From: Pithys albifrons albifrons | Lineage: Eukaryota; Chordata; Aves; Passeriformes; Thamnophilidae | DNA: 64,000 nucleotides | Assembly (NCBI RefSeq): GCF_047495875.1 | Contig: NC_092461.1 | Coordinates: forward strand, 60,004,299 to 60,068,298 | Direction of reading: 5' to 3' | Shown: positions 38,921 through 53,400 of the stretch, piece by piece | How the letters are laid out: each line of letters begins with the position of its first letter | Numbering within the stretch: position 1 is the first letter of the stretch | Made by a program: the position numbers and the translations under genes | Notes under the pieces: generated by a model | Seen by the model: the letters and a program-made list of their open reading frames with translations, nothing else | Databases searched by the model: none | Told to the model about the DNA's origin: nothing

Positions 38921-41900
38921 TTGCAAGGAATTCTGGTGATAAACTGAAATATAGCTGTTGGCTAGCAAATATAGCCATGTAAAAATAAAATATTAAAAAA
39001 TGAACCAGAGTACATGCTTATTCCCCCTACACTCCCCCCCTCCCAAAAAAAAAAAAAATCAGAGCTCAAGAAATACAATGAAAAGGAAAATGTTTCCTGA
39101 AACCCCAGCTGCAAGCAAAGGAGAACAGATCAACCAAAAATTTCAACCACAAACTACATGTACAGAAACAGATAACGTATTGAAATATACAGGAGATACA
39201 ATAAATCAAATACTGCATTGCTTCCACAAGAGTTATAATTATTCATATGTCTAATAGTCTCTACAGATATATTTTTGCGAATATCTGTAATGAATACTAT
39301 TTGATCATCTTGTCAATGTGTAAGGTGCTTACACACATCTCACTTTAATCTGTGCTGTCTGGATTTTTTTCTGGGTTATTTTTTCATATAATAAAATCAG
39401 ACAGGAATATTGTCACTTATACAATGGATAATAATGAAAAATATGTTTTATTTCTGTCAGCAGTTCTACTCAACAATACACTGGTTTACTGGAAAGAAAT
39501 AAAATAGAAGTATTCTTATCTATTGAAGTTTTGTAGATGGTTTACTTTTCTGAAAGGGCTTGGATTTTAACTAATCATGCACAAAAATTGGGGAGTAAAG
39601 ATGATAGCTACCCTGTTTTATCCACCTATATATGGGAAAGTGAGGCTTCTGTATATGTTGCCTAATTTTTGTTCATGACCTGTACGAGAAATGACCTCTT
39701 ATAGTAGGAATTTCAGCAGTGTTTGTCAGGTTGTACTTCAGTGGGTTCACACACACACTCAGAAACATATTTTGAAAAAAAAATAATCTCACATTCAACA
39801 TTCATTGTCCTCCTTTATACTTGCCTTTACCTCCTCCTTTCTGCACATGTAGTAGCAGGACTTCAAATTAGAGGGTTCACAGACTCAGCATGGTATTTTT
39901 TGTTAAGTTCCAAATTAATATTTAGTTAAAGTCTGGCAGTGGACAGGAGGTTCCTCTCACTGTAAAGCAGTGTCTTTGGAAAAGACAGACTATCTGCTGA
40001 AGAAGCAGAGAAAACAGAGAAATGGACAGGATTCCTGCCCTTTCCACCCAGTGCCAGGAGCTATTATGATCACTGGCAGTTATTTTGGTTAATGCAATGG
40101 TTCAGCTGTTATATCACTTTCTGAGGAGCCTGAAATCCACTCAGCAGGGTGACCCACTTGTCTGCTAAGGTGTGTATATAACTTCTATTAGGATTAAGGG
40201 TAGTAATGTTCAGCAGTGGAAAAGTAGCTAATAAGGCATGTTACCCTTCAAGCACCTTTTTTCTAAACATTTCCACAACTAGGTCAGAATTTCCTTCTCA
40301 AAGAAGAAAGGGAAGACATTGACATCAAACAAAGGCCACCCTAAGCTACTTCAGCAAAAAGACTAATCATCAAACTGGGTGAGCCATCCAGATTTCAACA
40401 GAACTCTTATATATGAGGAAATTTATCATCTCCTATCTCAACAGCACATCTCTTGCATTTCTTAAAATAGTGACAGGTAAAGAAGGAATAAACCAAGAAA
40501 ATATTCACATGATCCTCACATGAATAAGCAGAAAATGATATCAAGTAACTCCATTACTAAACTGATTTCCAAATATTCTGGCATGGAAAAAAAAATCATA
40601 AAAGGCTCAGGAATTTTTTTTCAGATAAAACGGGAAAGAAAATACATCTTCTTTCTTAAAAAATATTTATTGCTCTTTCTTACTATGCAGCAGGAGAAAT
40701 AGGTGTTTTATCTTTAGCTCTGCCTTCCTGGAGCAAGAGAAAATTAAACTTTATTCCCGGAGTTCTTCGCATGACTCAGTAATAAGATTTTTGTTCAAAG
40801 TTTGCACTAGAAGATTCGTTCATGAAATGTCTCTAACTTCCTTTTTCTGGTCCCAACTTTTAAGGACAGAATATCTCGATTATTAAGAGAGCTGTAAAAA
40901 TGCAATTACTATTGGAATGAAATGTACTTTAAGACTCTAGATGTGCATTTTCAAACATGGCCAAAGGTACAAGTAAAAAAAAGGTTGTTTTGCTCTCCAT
41001 TTACCCCCGAGATTTTGGACATTTCTGTTTTCTCTTGTGTGTTAACTTTAAGTGAAAGAAAACTGAGTCAAGAAAGGCCAACTGTAAAAGACACAGTTTA
41101 ATTCAACAGAAGCAGTAGGAAATACAAATAATCTGAGCAGGGGAAGCTCTTTTTAACAGAGATTTCAATCATCATGATTTAAGGAAGTTAGATTTGGATT
41201 ATGTTGGATCTGACATGCCATCAGGATGACTCATTGTGCTGAAATACATCATGTTTCACTATTATCGCAAAATGTGACATATTGATATAATCAGATGAAT
41301 TGTCAAAACAAGATGTCAAGTATATGAAATTCAAATTAAGCAAAGTTTGGGAGAAGTCCTCAAAAGGGACTACATTTTATTACTTTAATTACATATTTTA
41401 CTCCATTTTGTAAAGCAGGTCTTTCTACACTAGTACCTCCTTGGACTTGTGTTTAAAATATGTCCACTTAATTTAGCCACACATTTTTGAATTGCAGTTT
41501 ACATTTGCATGGCCACCTGACCAGAAAACATCCTCTCAAAGTAAATATATTTTTATATTTTCCACAACGGTATGGGAAAGGAAATTCCTTTTCTTACCAC
41601 AATTTCTCATCCTTTTTGTTGTTTCTGGACAGTAATTTTTTAACCTTTTCTTTGTTTCTTTTTTCCTAGTGGCTCAAAAATGTACTGATAATTAACACTT
41701 CTAGAATAGTGCTGTAAGTGACCCTTTTTGAGCAAGGCATTTAACAACATGACTGCCAGAGCTCACCTCTAACCTCAACCATTCCATAATTTTGTGAAAA
41801 ATTCTAGCTTTAGCTTTGAGTTTCCATCTGTTTTCTAAAACCTTTGTAAACATTTGAAAGAGCTGATTCTAATCTGAACCCCATTGCAAAAACAGATGTA

Positions 41901-44900
41901 GCTGATACATCACGTCATACTTCCAATACTTCAATAGTCATAAGAATCGTCAGTGATATGGAACAGACCCCTATTCAGATCTGAGTATGTGTGGCCTTTC
42001 ATTTTGTCTAGTAGCTATACAGGTTTAAGGCTGCAGTACTCATTAAAAACTTTCCAAATTCATAAGAGGTTCTAGTTTCAACAGAAATGAATCCTTGTTT
42101 CAGTATAGAAAGCAGAGAGAGAAGTCTACACTGTTCTCAAATTCTGTCAGTCCTGCAAGAAAAGACTCTCAGCAACCATGGATAGGTAAAATGTAATACA
42201 GATGTCCAATTTGTTGGAGTTATAGAGGTTTTGGACAAACTTAAGAAATCCTCCACTGTCACCTGTGTCCGTGTAAAGAGTGATTTCCTTCTAGACCAGT
42301 TCCTATGGCTCACTAGTGCAGGATATCTCCTTTTAACTGACTTAACTGTTAATAGTGTGCTGTTTTTAATGTGTAGAAAATAAAGCTTAATCCACAAAAC
42401 TCTCCAACCTCAGTCATCATGTTAAAACGTTAGGTAACATCTTATTATTATTATTTTCTGAGGAAAAAAAAAATCCTGGTATATAAAAAGCTAAAGCCTT
42501 TGGAAGTATTTTGTTTGGAATACTTTTAATACATAATGTTGGGGTTTTTTAAAAACTAAAAAAAATCCCAAAAGCATATAGAAAATAGTTTATTGCCAAA
42601 TACAATTTCCATGCTGAAAAACAGAAACTCCCTATACTGAAATACTGCTGGTTAATTCAAATCCTGCCTGAAACATAGCACACAGTAATAATGATGACAA
42701 CATCGAATCCAATAATACAAAAATCAATAGAATGTATTGAACTGCTATCCAAAGCAAATCTAGAATGTCATTTGGTTGATTATTAATTAAATTGACACCT
42801 GCTAAACTAAATACAAATGAACTAAATACCAACAAACTTTATTTTATATGAGAAAATTAAAAAGATTAAGTAACTATTATATAAAGCAAGAAGAAAAGTA
42901 GAGTTTATGGTGATACTAACACAGAATCCTGACAATCTCTATGCCTTAGGCTTTGAGATATTTAAAAGAAAGAAAAAGTGATTGTATAAGTTGTATAAGT
43001 ATAGCTTTTGCAAATGGTCTTTTAATTCTTATTGATCACAGCCTTAACATTCAAAATCTAATTATACTAAAAAACTCTGCTATATATCCAATGTGCTCAG
43101 AAATCATTGCCTGAAATTAATCAAAACTTCAAGCACACCATTCCTAATTACAAACTAATCTTTGTAATGCTTCTTACACCTTTTGTTGATGCTTTTAAAA
43201 AGTACCTGACAAACCTCAAACCAAATCATAATTTCCAGGTGACACTTTTGTTGTATCATGTATGATACATAATGAAAATGTTCCAAAAAGCACTCAGGCA
43301 AATAATCAGAACACATGAATTCTACTTGAAAAATATATTTTGCTTGAAGTTTCTTAAAAAACAAAAGTAAACAAATGAACAAACAAGCAAACAAAGAATC
43401 CAGGAATATTCCTGTCTAATCCCAAAATATACCTACTTTAGAAAGACTGTCTGCATGTTATTTTTCAAGCCCATTTCTCTCAATTACCAATAATATTACA
43501 GACTGAGGTTGCCTAAATATTCATCTTCAAACAACAGCATTTTGTGCTTTTTATGAGGATACCAACTATGAAAGCTAAGAGTTTTTCATATCTTGAATAG
43601 GCAAATTTCCTTTCAAATGAGAAGCTTAAATCTTGTTTAGGACATGAATATTCCTGCTTACCTCAGTGATGAACATGTAGAGTTGTTGCCCTCATCACTC
43701 TAATGTGTTTTATTTAGTGGTATAAAATAATAGGTTGGCTCTGAATGTTTTAAGCGCATCAAGTAAAGATAATTTCACAGAGTGCTATTCAAATAGAACA
43801 ATGAATTCCATGTGGCCTGTGTAAAATAACCAAGTTAGATCAGGCTTATCACACACATGCAGAAGTACCACTGGGGTTTTTTGCTGTCTATTTCAGTTCA
43901 GGTATGAAAAACTTTGCTAGTTTTCATCAGTATGTGGCAAAAAGGAAGTATGAGAGCATAGAAATCAAGTAAAAAGAGAAATTACATCATAATACACCAG
44001 ATATGAAAATATATTTTTATAAGAGATTTCAGAATTTATACCATTATGAATCTGAATTACTTTTCAAGTTTTGATATCTTTTGTGGAAACAGAAAATAAG
44101 CCCACTAACATGTCATTTGCCTTACTAAGGGTCAAGGGTCTAAGGGTAAGAAGCAAAATGGTGGAAACAAACCAATTCAAAATTTTTTGAGTTGTATTTA
44201 GCAAAACTCTTGAGGTTGCACTTAATAGGGACAGAGAAAGTAAATTGATTGCCCTAACTCTTTCCCAAACTGAGGATTTGCCCTTAGGTAATACTTAAAG
44301 CATAGATAAAAATGCAGTAAGGAACATTTAGTTGTGCTCACAACTACTTTTATCTACATTAAGCATTGAAGTAAATTGAAGAGCTCTATTGCTCATGCTC
44401 CTGACTCCCTGTTCATTGTACTCCAGTTCGTGTAACACCATAAACCTGAACAATTCCACAGCACACTCTTGTATGGACTTGTATCAAAGTTGCACATTTT
44501 CATTAAAAAAAAATCTTTTGTACAGATGTTTCATATTTATTATATATATTTTACATGTTCAGTGAAGAACACAATGTAAGATTGTTTAGAAAAGCAGCAC
44601 ATTGCGAATTCTCTTTCTAGTAGTCTAAGAAAAAGTTGATGCAGCAAAGTTCTAGTTCTAAATTATGGATATCTTGTGAAAGGTGTTCCTTTAACTGCTC
44701 AATACAAAAACTAGGTCACTTTAATTGAAAAACAATCAGCCCTAAATTTGCAAATTCAGTGTTAACTACCTAAAATCACTGGCTGCTCCAAGTACTGTTT
44801 GCTGAATCTTTGAACGACCTGTCATAGAAAAGGCAAGAGCAAGTGTAGCCTCCTTTTCAGATGTGGCAAAAAGAAATCTTGTCTGTCTGGTAAGAGACTT

Positions 44901-45081
44901 ACAAGATCTTTCACCCTAAGGTACTTATCCCAGAAACCTTGGGAAAGGCAGTGCATAATCTGTAACACACTTCATCAAAACCACACCTTTTATCTCACTA
45001 TGGATCTAGAAAGCAATCATTAAATCCTTCTGCCATCACAGGCAAAGATTTCTCACAGCCTTTAAACAATCATTTCACAGC
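38921..45081. other. AT-rich non-coding stretch, nothing recognised
   Basis: Short A- and C-runs occur near 39036-39058, and an AAAC-like run at 43367-43396. No coding signal, LTR edge or CR1 end was found in this stretch. Confidence 0.5.
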
Positions 45082-46400
45082 ATCACAGAATGAGTCATGT
45101 TGGAAGGGACTACAGGTCATCTGCTCCAAACTCCTATGCGCAATCAGGCCCATTCCAGAGCACATGGCACAGGATTGCATCCAGACAGTTCTTGAATATC
45201 TCCAGACTCCACAACTTCTCTGGGCAACCCATTCCACTGTACAGTCACCCTCACAGTATGACGTTTTTCCTCAAATACTGGTGGAACTTCCCATGCATCA
45301 ATTCCTGCACATTGTCTCTTGTCCTACTGCTTGTCACCACAGAGAAGAGCCTGGCTCCATCCTCTTGACACCCTCCTTTCAGGTACTCATTGACATTGAT
45401 AAGGTCCTCCTCAGTCAGCTCTTCTCCAGATGTAACAGGCACAATCGTCTCAGCCTGTACTAGTAAGAGAGATGCTCCAGTCTCTTAATCAGCTTTGTTG
45501 CCCTCTGATGGACTCATTTAAAGAGCTCTATGTCTCTCTTGTACTGAGAAGTCAAAAACTGGTCCCATCATCCCAGATGTAGCCTCACCAGGGCTGAGTA
45601 GGGGGCCAGGATCACCTCCCTCAATCTCCTGGCAATGCTTTTCCCAATGTACCCCAGGATACCAATGACCTTCTTGGCCACAATGACACATTGCTGGCTT
45701 ATGGAGAACTTGCTGTCCACCAGGACTCCCAGCTTCTTCTCTGCAGAGCTGCTTTCCAGCAGGTCAGTCCTCACCCTGTAGTGGTGCATGGAGTTGTTGT
45801 ACCCCAGCTGCATTTGCTTTTGTTGAATTTCAGACAGTGCTTTTTTGCCTGTCTCTCCAACCTGCTGAGGTCCATCTGAAGGGCTGCACTTTGGTCTATT
45901 AGCCACTCCTCCCATCTTTGTGTCATCAACAAGCCTCCTGAGGAGGTACTCTAGCCTTTTATCCAAGTCATTTGTTAAATGGTAGTGGGCCCAATATTGA
46001 ACCTTCGGGGACATCACTAGTGACAGACTCACAACCAGATCCAGTGTAACCAGATCCAGTGATGACAGCCCTCTGAGGTCTGCTATTTAGCCAGTTCTCA
46101 ATCCACCTCACTGTTCACTCATCCAGTCCAAAATTCCTGAGTTTGCCTGTGAGGATGTTGTGAGAGACAGTGTTGAATTTCTTGCAGCAATCAAAGTAGA
46201 CCATATCTATTGCTCTCCCCTCATCCCTTCAGTTAGTTAGTTCATCACAGAAGGAAATCAGGTTGATCGATCATGATTTACCTTTAGTGAATCCATCCTG
46301 ACCACCTTCTTGCAATCTGTGTGGATAAAGATGGCCTCTAGAATGAGGCGCTCCATTGTCTTTCCAGGAATTGAGGTGAGACTGACTGGCCTCACCTCAC
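45082..46400 (-). mobile_element. CR1 LINE, 5'-truncated, minus strand
   Basis: It starts with the reversed terminus (ATCACAGAATGAG) and runs through the antisense 3' UTR and ORF2 C-terminus into the reverse transcriptase. The minus-strand frame at 45568-46032 reads LVDDTKMGGVANRP, AEKKLGVLVDSKFSISQQC and REVILAPYSALVR. These are the CR1 RT patterns (F)ADDTKLGGVA, EKDLGVLVD and REVILPLYSALVR, with the motif C context changed. At 46330-46400 the motif VRPVSLTSIPGKTMERLILE matches CR1 RPVSLTSVPGK. Frameshifts and stops make it dead. A 16-bp direct repeat (AACCAGATCCAGTG) lies inside at 46032-46062. Confidence 0.92.
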
Positions 46401-49400
46401 ATTTGAACCACACATTTGAACATTTGCAGTGTCTTCCCATAAAGTCTATTTCTTGCAAATATGGTCCATTTTAATTTACAATGGAAACGAAAGAAAGAAA
46501 GAAACTATATAGTTTGTGATGCCTTTCCTAGAGTAATGTTAAGCTGCACTGCTCCCTTCATGCAACCAAAAAAGCTATTCTACATGTCTTATAAATACAT
46601 GCTGAGCTCTTGGCCATAGAATAATTAGAAATTACTTACATATCATTCTGATATTATTGTATTACCCCAATTGTTTTTTTTTTAAATTTTCTCTTCTTTT
46701 TGATTTTTTTACTCAACAGATACACCTGAAGCACACTCATAAAATTTTTCTTAAATCTTATGCCAGTGATAACCTACATAATTCTTTCTGACACCTTAGT
46801 TTTAGTAGATTTAACTGCTCACAGAAGAGATGGCAACAGCTTTTCAATTGCATATAGTGTTTATTATAATTAATGAAAGGCAAAGAGTGTTATTTGAAAA
46901 TATAGAGCAATAAGGAAAGAAAAGGCCACCACCTGGAAAGACTGTTAGATCTTTGAAGTCTAAATCCTTTTTAATTTAATTATAAATATGACTACTCTTT
47001 TAAGGAGAATAAACTCACGTAAGATTTGACCAAAATTGCAGTTATCTGAAGGCACTTGGCTGTCTAGAGTTGCTTGATCATTCTGACGTCCTTAATTCTA
47101 GTGTGCTTCAACTTTCTCATTTAAATATCTCTTCCCATCAATCATTAGTGCTTTCCTTCCTGGGTCATTGAGAGCATAATACTTCATTGTGTCAGCTGAA
47201 GGTGTGCTGACCTACTTTCCCTGGTTAATTTCAAGGGTAGGATCAGATGTTCCATTGCTTTTAGTAATTGATCTAACAATAGATCTTTACTAGAGCACCC
47301 ATGACATGGTCTGAGGGGCATTCCAGGCATCACTGACTTCAAGGTCATAATTGAAATGAAAAATTCTCCAATCACTTAGGTAACTTGACTGCATGGTCTG
47401 TTCTTGAAAATTATTTTTTCAAAAACATACTGCTTTTCTTTGATATAAATTGGGGATAAACACACAAGATAACTTGAAAGTTGCTGCTACCTTTTGGTAT
47501 TTAGTATTATTTTTAATGTTAGAGGCACCTTAGTCATATTAACTTTACATTAACTACCTACTACAAATGGAAAGATACAGTGACAAGGTGTGAAACCAAA
47601 AAGGTGCAAAGGTGCTTAAAGAAAAGAATCATCAATGACAGCAAAAGAAATAATTCTCTGAAGAAGGTGCAAAGAAATAATTACAAATGGAATAATCTCT
47701 CAGGAGCAGACTTCTAAACTACTAAGTAGGAGATACACTAGTCAGTTTGTTCACACTTTCTTCCTCTGGCACACCACAAAATTTGATTTTTCAGGTTGTA
47801 CTCTGCAGTGTGGTTTCATAAAATGTTACTTCAATGTGAGCACTCCCACAGGCAGAGGATATACACATCTACCAGACAAGCTTCAGATCTGCCTGGATAT
47901 TTTTTGGTCTTGTTTTTGCTTTTGACAATGGTCTCATATTACCAGAAGAGGGAAATATCTGTCCACTGCACAACTATAACATGCACAATAAGACTCTCAT
48001 AAAAATATAAATAATGCACAAGTAAAATTCAGTGTAGCACATTTAGATAGGTTCTGAAATGTATAGATATTTAGCTGTTGATTTTCACCTATTTTCTATT
48101 ATTCCAGATAATGCACTTCATAGAGTTATGGTAAACAATTAATTCACACAGTGTCAATATGAAGAATAAATAGCACAGTACTTTTAGCTGTTCTTTTCCT
48201 ATATGTTTGCCTGTTTTAGAAAAATGGTTTTTGACTACTAAAATTTGGGGTTTAGAATTAATGTCTGTATAAATTGATTCAATGTTTCAACTGAAAACTC
48301 TGCTGGCTGAACAATAAAAATAACTAAATTCAATAATAATTACCTTATTTAAATCCTTATATAGAATAGAAATAAAATATCTGTCTGTGTGGAAAAATCA
48401 AAATAGATATGTTTACCAAAAATGTTACAGTTAATGAGCTATTCTATTAAAACCTATACCAAATTTTTTTCCCAGAAGTCTACTGGAAAACTTCAAAATA
48501 AAAGTTAACATTTTCACAAATATATTCATGATGTTTTGAATAGAGTATTTAAAATTATTATGAAGAGTATTCAAAACCAAAATAATTTCAAGTTTATATA
48601 AGTCTTCTTTATGCAGTCCGTTAATGGGGGGAAAAAAAGCTATGGCATATGTAACCAATCAAAATGGCTCAAGTTTCCTATACTTACATTATGATAATCT
48701 CTACAATCAGATCACAAACAATCCTGTGGTTGAAATATAGTCCCATAAACTTTGGTTGAATAATTCTAAAACAAACATAACATAACAAAAAAAAGCTAAA
48801 TTTATCACAGAGTACTTCATCTCGTGCATTTGAAATATATTACATTATAAACATACTATGAATAAGAAATACTCCTGTATTATATACATTCACATGTTTT
48901 GTGATCTCAATAGAGGTTACTCACTCACAGGTTTCTTACAGTGGACACTAATGAACAGCTTAAATGAGACTATTACCATCCATTTTACTGAAAACTGGCA
49001 AAATAGTAACAAGCGCCATCCAGAAGACAGACCTGACAGTAGTCTTAGAGAATTTGCGAAGATTTTCTGGGGACTAACAAGGGAGAACATGAAATTCTGT
49101 GACACTGCTGTGCGTAACAGTCAGGAGAAACTGAGAAAATAAAAAAGAGGAATTGCCAGAGACAAGAAAAGCTCTGGAAACGAGCCCTGAGAAAGAATAA
49201 TGGAGAATGATTGGCGACAGTGGCAATAGGAAAAAACCCCAGGTTTTTAAAGAGACCTATTGGTGTGATTCCTACTGTATCTAAAGAAACAGTTTGTGTA
49301 TTAAAAGACCCAAATCCAGGAAGAATGAATGAGTTCTCCAAAGAAAGAACTGTCTCCACTATATTATTCCTACTGAACAAGTGTTAATACTGATACATTT

Positions 49401-49761
49401 GCTAGTTGCCCAGGTTAAGTAATGAAATTTTGCTGATGAAAACTTTCTTTCAAAAATTTTTCATGTGTATGAAGTTAACTACTTGTATACTTCTTCAGAA
49501 ATTCCAGATGCACACCAAGATTGTTTAAAAAAAATCTCCTAAAAATAGCAACCTGTCCTTCTTCATTAGCTGCAGGCAATGTAATCATAGTTCATTTTAT
49601 GTAGAACACAAACCAATTCCTATTTAGCTGACTTCCAAAACATATAGAGCAAGCTATATGACATCTTGATATACCCTCTTTTTAAATCAGAGTTAATTAC
49701 TAAATATCTGATAAATTTTAGCATGAACTATGTTTGGACATTTGTAGTAACTGAGTAGAAA
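46401..49761. other. AT-rich non-coding stretch, nothing recognised
   Basis: An AGAAA run lies at 46489-46505, next to the CR1 edge. Near 47580-47680 there are locally repeated phrases (AAGGTGCAAAG and GAAATAATT). No gene or RNA feature was seen. Confidence 0.5.
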
Positions 49762-49935
49762 AATCAAAGAATCATGAAATGGTTGAGTTTGGAAGGACTC
49801 TCTGGAGATCACCTAGTTCACTCCCCCTGCTCGCACAGTCTCAGATACAGCAGATTGCCCAGGACCTTCTCCAGTCAGGAGGAGATTCAACAATCTCTCT
49901 GGGCAGCTTGCTTCCCTGTTTGACCACCCTGCTGG
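49762..49935 (-). mobile_element. CR1 3'-end fragment, minus strand
   Basis: AATCAAAGAATCATGAAATGG followed by GAGTTTGGAAGGACTC and the antisense CR1 3' UTR (CAGATTGCCCAGGACCTTCT, CAATCTCTCTGGGCAG) extends to CTGTTTGACCACCCT. It is a 5'-truncated copy whose broken 5' end abuts another CR1 of opposite orientation. Confidence 0.87.
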
Positions 49936-49947
49936 TCAAACTGCATT

Positions 49948-50486
49948 GCCAGCCAGTTGAGGAAGGGGATTGTTCTGCTCTTCTCTGCGCTGGAGAAGCC
50001 TCACCTTGAATATCATTTGCAGTTTTTGTCCCTGTAATATAAGGAAGATCCTAAGCCACTAGAGAAGGCAACAAAGATGGTGAAGAGCCTTGAGGGGAAG
50101 CTGTATGAAGAGTGGGTGAGGGTACTTGGTCTGTTCACTCTGGAGGAGAGTTACAACTTCCTCACGAGGAGAAGAGGAGGGAGAGGCACTGATCTCATCT
50201 CTGTGGTGACCAGTGACAGGACCCAAGGGAATTGCCCAAAGCGGTGTCAGGGGAGGTTTGGGTTGGATATTAGAAAAAGGTTCTTCCCCAAGAGGGAGGC
50301 TGGGCACTGGAACAGACTCCCCAGGGAAGTGATCACAGCATCAATCCTGCAAGAGTTCAAGAAGCTTTTGGACAATACTCTCAGGCACATGGTGCGAATC
50401 TTGGAGGTGGTCCTGTGCAGGGTTAACAGTTGGACTTGATAATCCTTGTGGGCCTTTCCAACTTGGCATATTCTATGATTCTGTGA
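49948..50486 (+). mobile_element. CR1 3'-end fragment, plus strand
   Basis: The sequence encodes the CR1 ORF2 tail: FGLDIRKRFFPKREAGHWNR and LPREVITASILQEFKKLLDN, translated at 50250-50370. It ends with the canonical CR1 terminus CATATTCTATGATTCTGTGA at 50467-50486. A small internal deletion removes the segment expected between the CTGTTCACTCTGGAGGAGAG and TTACAACTTCCTC blocks. The wording is that of a different CR1 subfamily from the abutting minus-strand piece. Confidence 0.93.
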
Positions 50487-53400
50487 AATGTTGTCTCTGC
50501 ATTAGTGATCAAGTATTTCAACAGGACAAAAGGCAAAAATAGCACACCAAGGAATTAAAATAATCCACGCACCCACAAACACATCTGCAAACAATGTATG
50601 TGTTATTCAAATTCCTTAAACATGTTGAACAACATAAGAAAAAAATAAAGCATTTTTACTTCGCTACTGAATGTCTGAATGTTCTATTAGCAGTTAGCAT
50701 TGGACTTTACTAGCTCTAAAATATTTACATTCTATGTGGCTTTTTTTTAAATATTGTCAAAGAGATCTCTATCAGGAAGTTAAGATATCTTCAAATACAC
50801 ATCCTTATTGACAGTATTGGTAATACTATTAAAATAAATCTAGAAGATGTCAATAAGCTACTTCAGTTCTTGAAGCTGAACTGTATTCTCATACATCAGC
50901 AATATGACATAATGAAGCATCCAGAAAATGGAGATCCATGTTGAAAGCTGATAGAATTGGGATTCTCGGCTTGTCTGAAATTACAATGCCTGCTTCTTTG
51001 GTATCTCTGTTTGGCTACTGCAAAGGCAAGACAAATTTACAGGTTTTTTATAACATAGTCAGCAGATTTATGTCAACAAACCACAGCAGTATATCTCTCA
51101 CATCAGTCATGGCTATCACAGGACTTGGTATCAATTTCCCAATGTTTGCCAACGAGGACATCTTTGAAGTCTGAATTATCCCTATTCAGCCATTAGAAGT
51201 GTTACAAATTCTTGCCTCAGTCCATGCAGATGAGGATGCAGAAGACAATTTTCCACAAAATACCGCTTGCTGAATATGTTAAGTATGTATAAAGACAATG
51301 AAAAAAATAAGAACTTCCTTCTCGGCTGAATGTTTTGATGTCTTCAACTGACGGGGAGGATGGCTTTCCAGAAATTTTCTTGAATCTCTGCCTAGAAGCA
51401 TCACTTTCATCTTATGTTTATCATGAGCCAACTGCTTTCTCTCAGACTGCACATATATCTTCCAGGCACTTCCATATAGTTATGGAACTGACACAAATCA
51501 GACTTTTAAAAATAAGAACAGTTTAAAACATATTTTTAAATATTTAAGGAATGCATCAAACACAAAGAGGGGAAAAAAAGCAAGGAAGGAGGAACATGTG
51601 CTGGTAAAGCTGGCAGGATAAAACTTCTAACCATGACAATTTTTATTAAAGTATCTCTTACTGGTTTATTGGTGGGTATATATTTTTAAAATTAGGCAGT
51701 ACCAGAGGCACTATGTTTTTATTCTTTGAAGATGATACAACCAGATATAGTAGACCTTATGGTAGAAATAAAATATTTTTGCAGGAGAAACTGCTGCTAA
51801 CCAAAGAGATTTCAGTCATCACATCCTGATTCAAGCTTTCTGGTGCAACTATCAACTTGTACAATTCTCACTGTTTATTTCAGTGTGTACCTTCTGAGTT
51901 TTCTTTAAAAATATATGAAGACATTACTGAGGATCTGATTCAATAAAAAGTATGTCCAGACCTCTATGCCCTGGAAACTCAAACAATGCTGCAAAAGCTG
52001 CAGAAATGGGACGTATTTTCTATTGAATTGGGTACTGAGAATGCTCATAAGTTTTTTGTATTGATTTTTGTAACAGCCAGCAGTGAAAGACACAGACAAT
52101 ATTAGCTTCCTCCACTATAGGCCTGTGGATTTCACTTTCTGCATACAATAGGGCATGGAGTGAAAACAGACAGCAACAAATTTAAAAAGAGAGTGCAGGC
52201 TAATTTTTATTCGGCATAAAATCAAATGTCTACCTTACTATAAAAATTATTTTCAAGATAGATATCTACTAACAAATTAGGCAAGACTCATGTGCGGTCA
52301 ACTGCATTTTTTAAATGCTTTTACCTAATATTAGTACTATATGTTGATGTTTGCAGCCGATATAAAGAGACTACAGTGCTGAATTACAAAAACAAGAAAT
52401 TGAAAAAATCCTATTTGAAAAAAAAAATCACTCAAAAAATAAAAGCTCAAATTTTTCTACTATTATTCTACCTAAAACATTTTGGGATCTTTTTATGCAA
52501 GATAGGCAAAACTACAGGAGATGTTCTTTTCCCTCAATTTCAGTGGCTTTCTGTTAACAGCACTGCCTAATCCCATCCATGTTTTCAACTTTCAAGATTG
52601 TGTTGTAGCTATGAGCAACCCAAGTAATCTGCTGCAAAGCTACACTGAGCTCAGTTATCTTCTAAGTTAACCTGTGAGCATCAGCTGCCCATTCCTGGCC
52701 TACTCCACGTTCTGGTTCGAAAACCACAATTTCACCTAAAAGATGCCCAAAGTGATGTGTTACACACAAATGAATTTCAACATTTCAGATTGCTCAGTAT
52801 CATAGGTTAACACCTATGGAGTGTGGTTCCTGCCATTCTAAACTGTATCACTAAAATGGCTGATGTGCTGTGTTACCTCCTAATGAGCATTGTAAAGACT
52901 GGAAGGACCTCATAAAAAATGAACAGGGTTCTGAAAATGTCGAAAACTTGATTTGAGATGAAAAGTTCTGATTTTCTGTATAGGCTGCTAAAAGACACTG
53001 AGTCAGACACTGAGATTGCATAGCAGATGCAAATTATCAATAATTAAAAAGTTGGTGAAAGAGTCATACTATGGAATGTCAGACAAGAATAAAACATGAA
53101 CAAAAGCCACCCCACATCCCTCACCACCACCGCACCACCCCGAATGCCAAATACAAAAGCAAAACTACCTTAGGCAGACTGAAGTCCTATTTGTGTTTTC
53201 TAAAATAGACCCTAATTCTCATCCAAGGAATTTCCCCTTTGATTTAAATGCATAAAATCCTTGTTGTATAAGTGAAAAACTGGAAAAGGACTCTAATTTC
53301 AATATTTACTTGTAAAGGAAACATCAAATGTGCATAAATAACCTGCATATTCAAAGTCTTTTAATACAATACAGATATAAATGAGATTTTAAATATGAAA

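Noticed and set aside
45090..45463. Plus-strand frames of 92 and 99 codons
   Set aside because: They are antisense shadows of the CR1 3' UTR and ORF2.
49762..50486. Twin-primed inversion of a single CR1 insertion
   Set aside because: Both pieces contain a CR1 3' terminus and differ in subfamily wording, so they must be two insertions.
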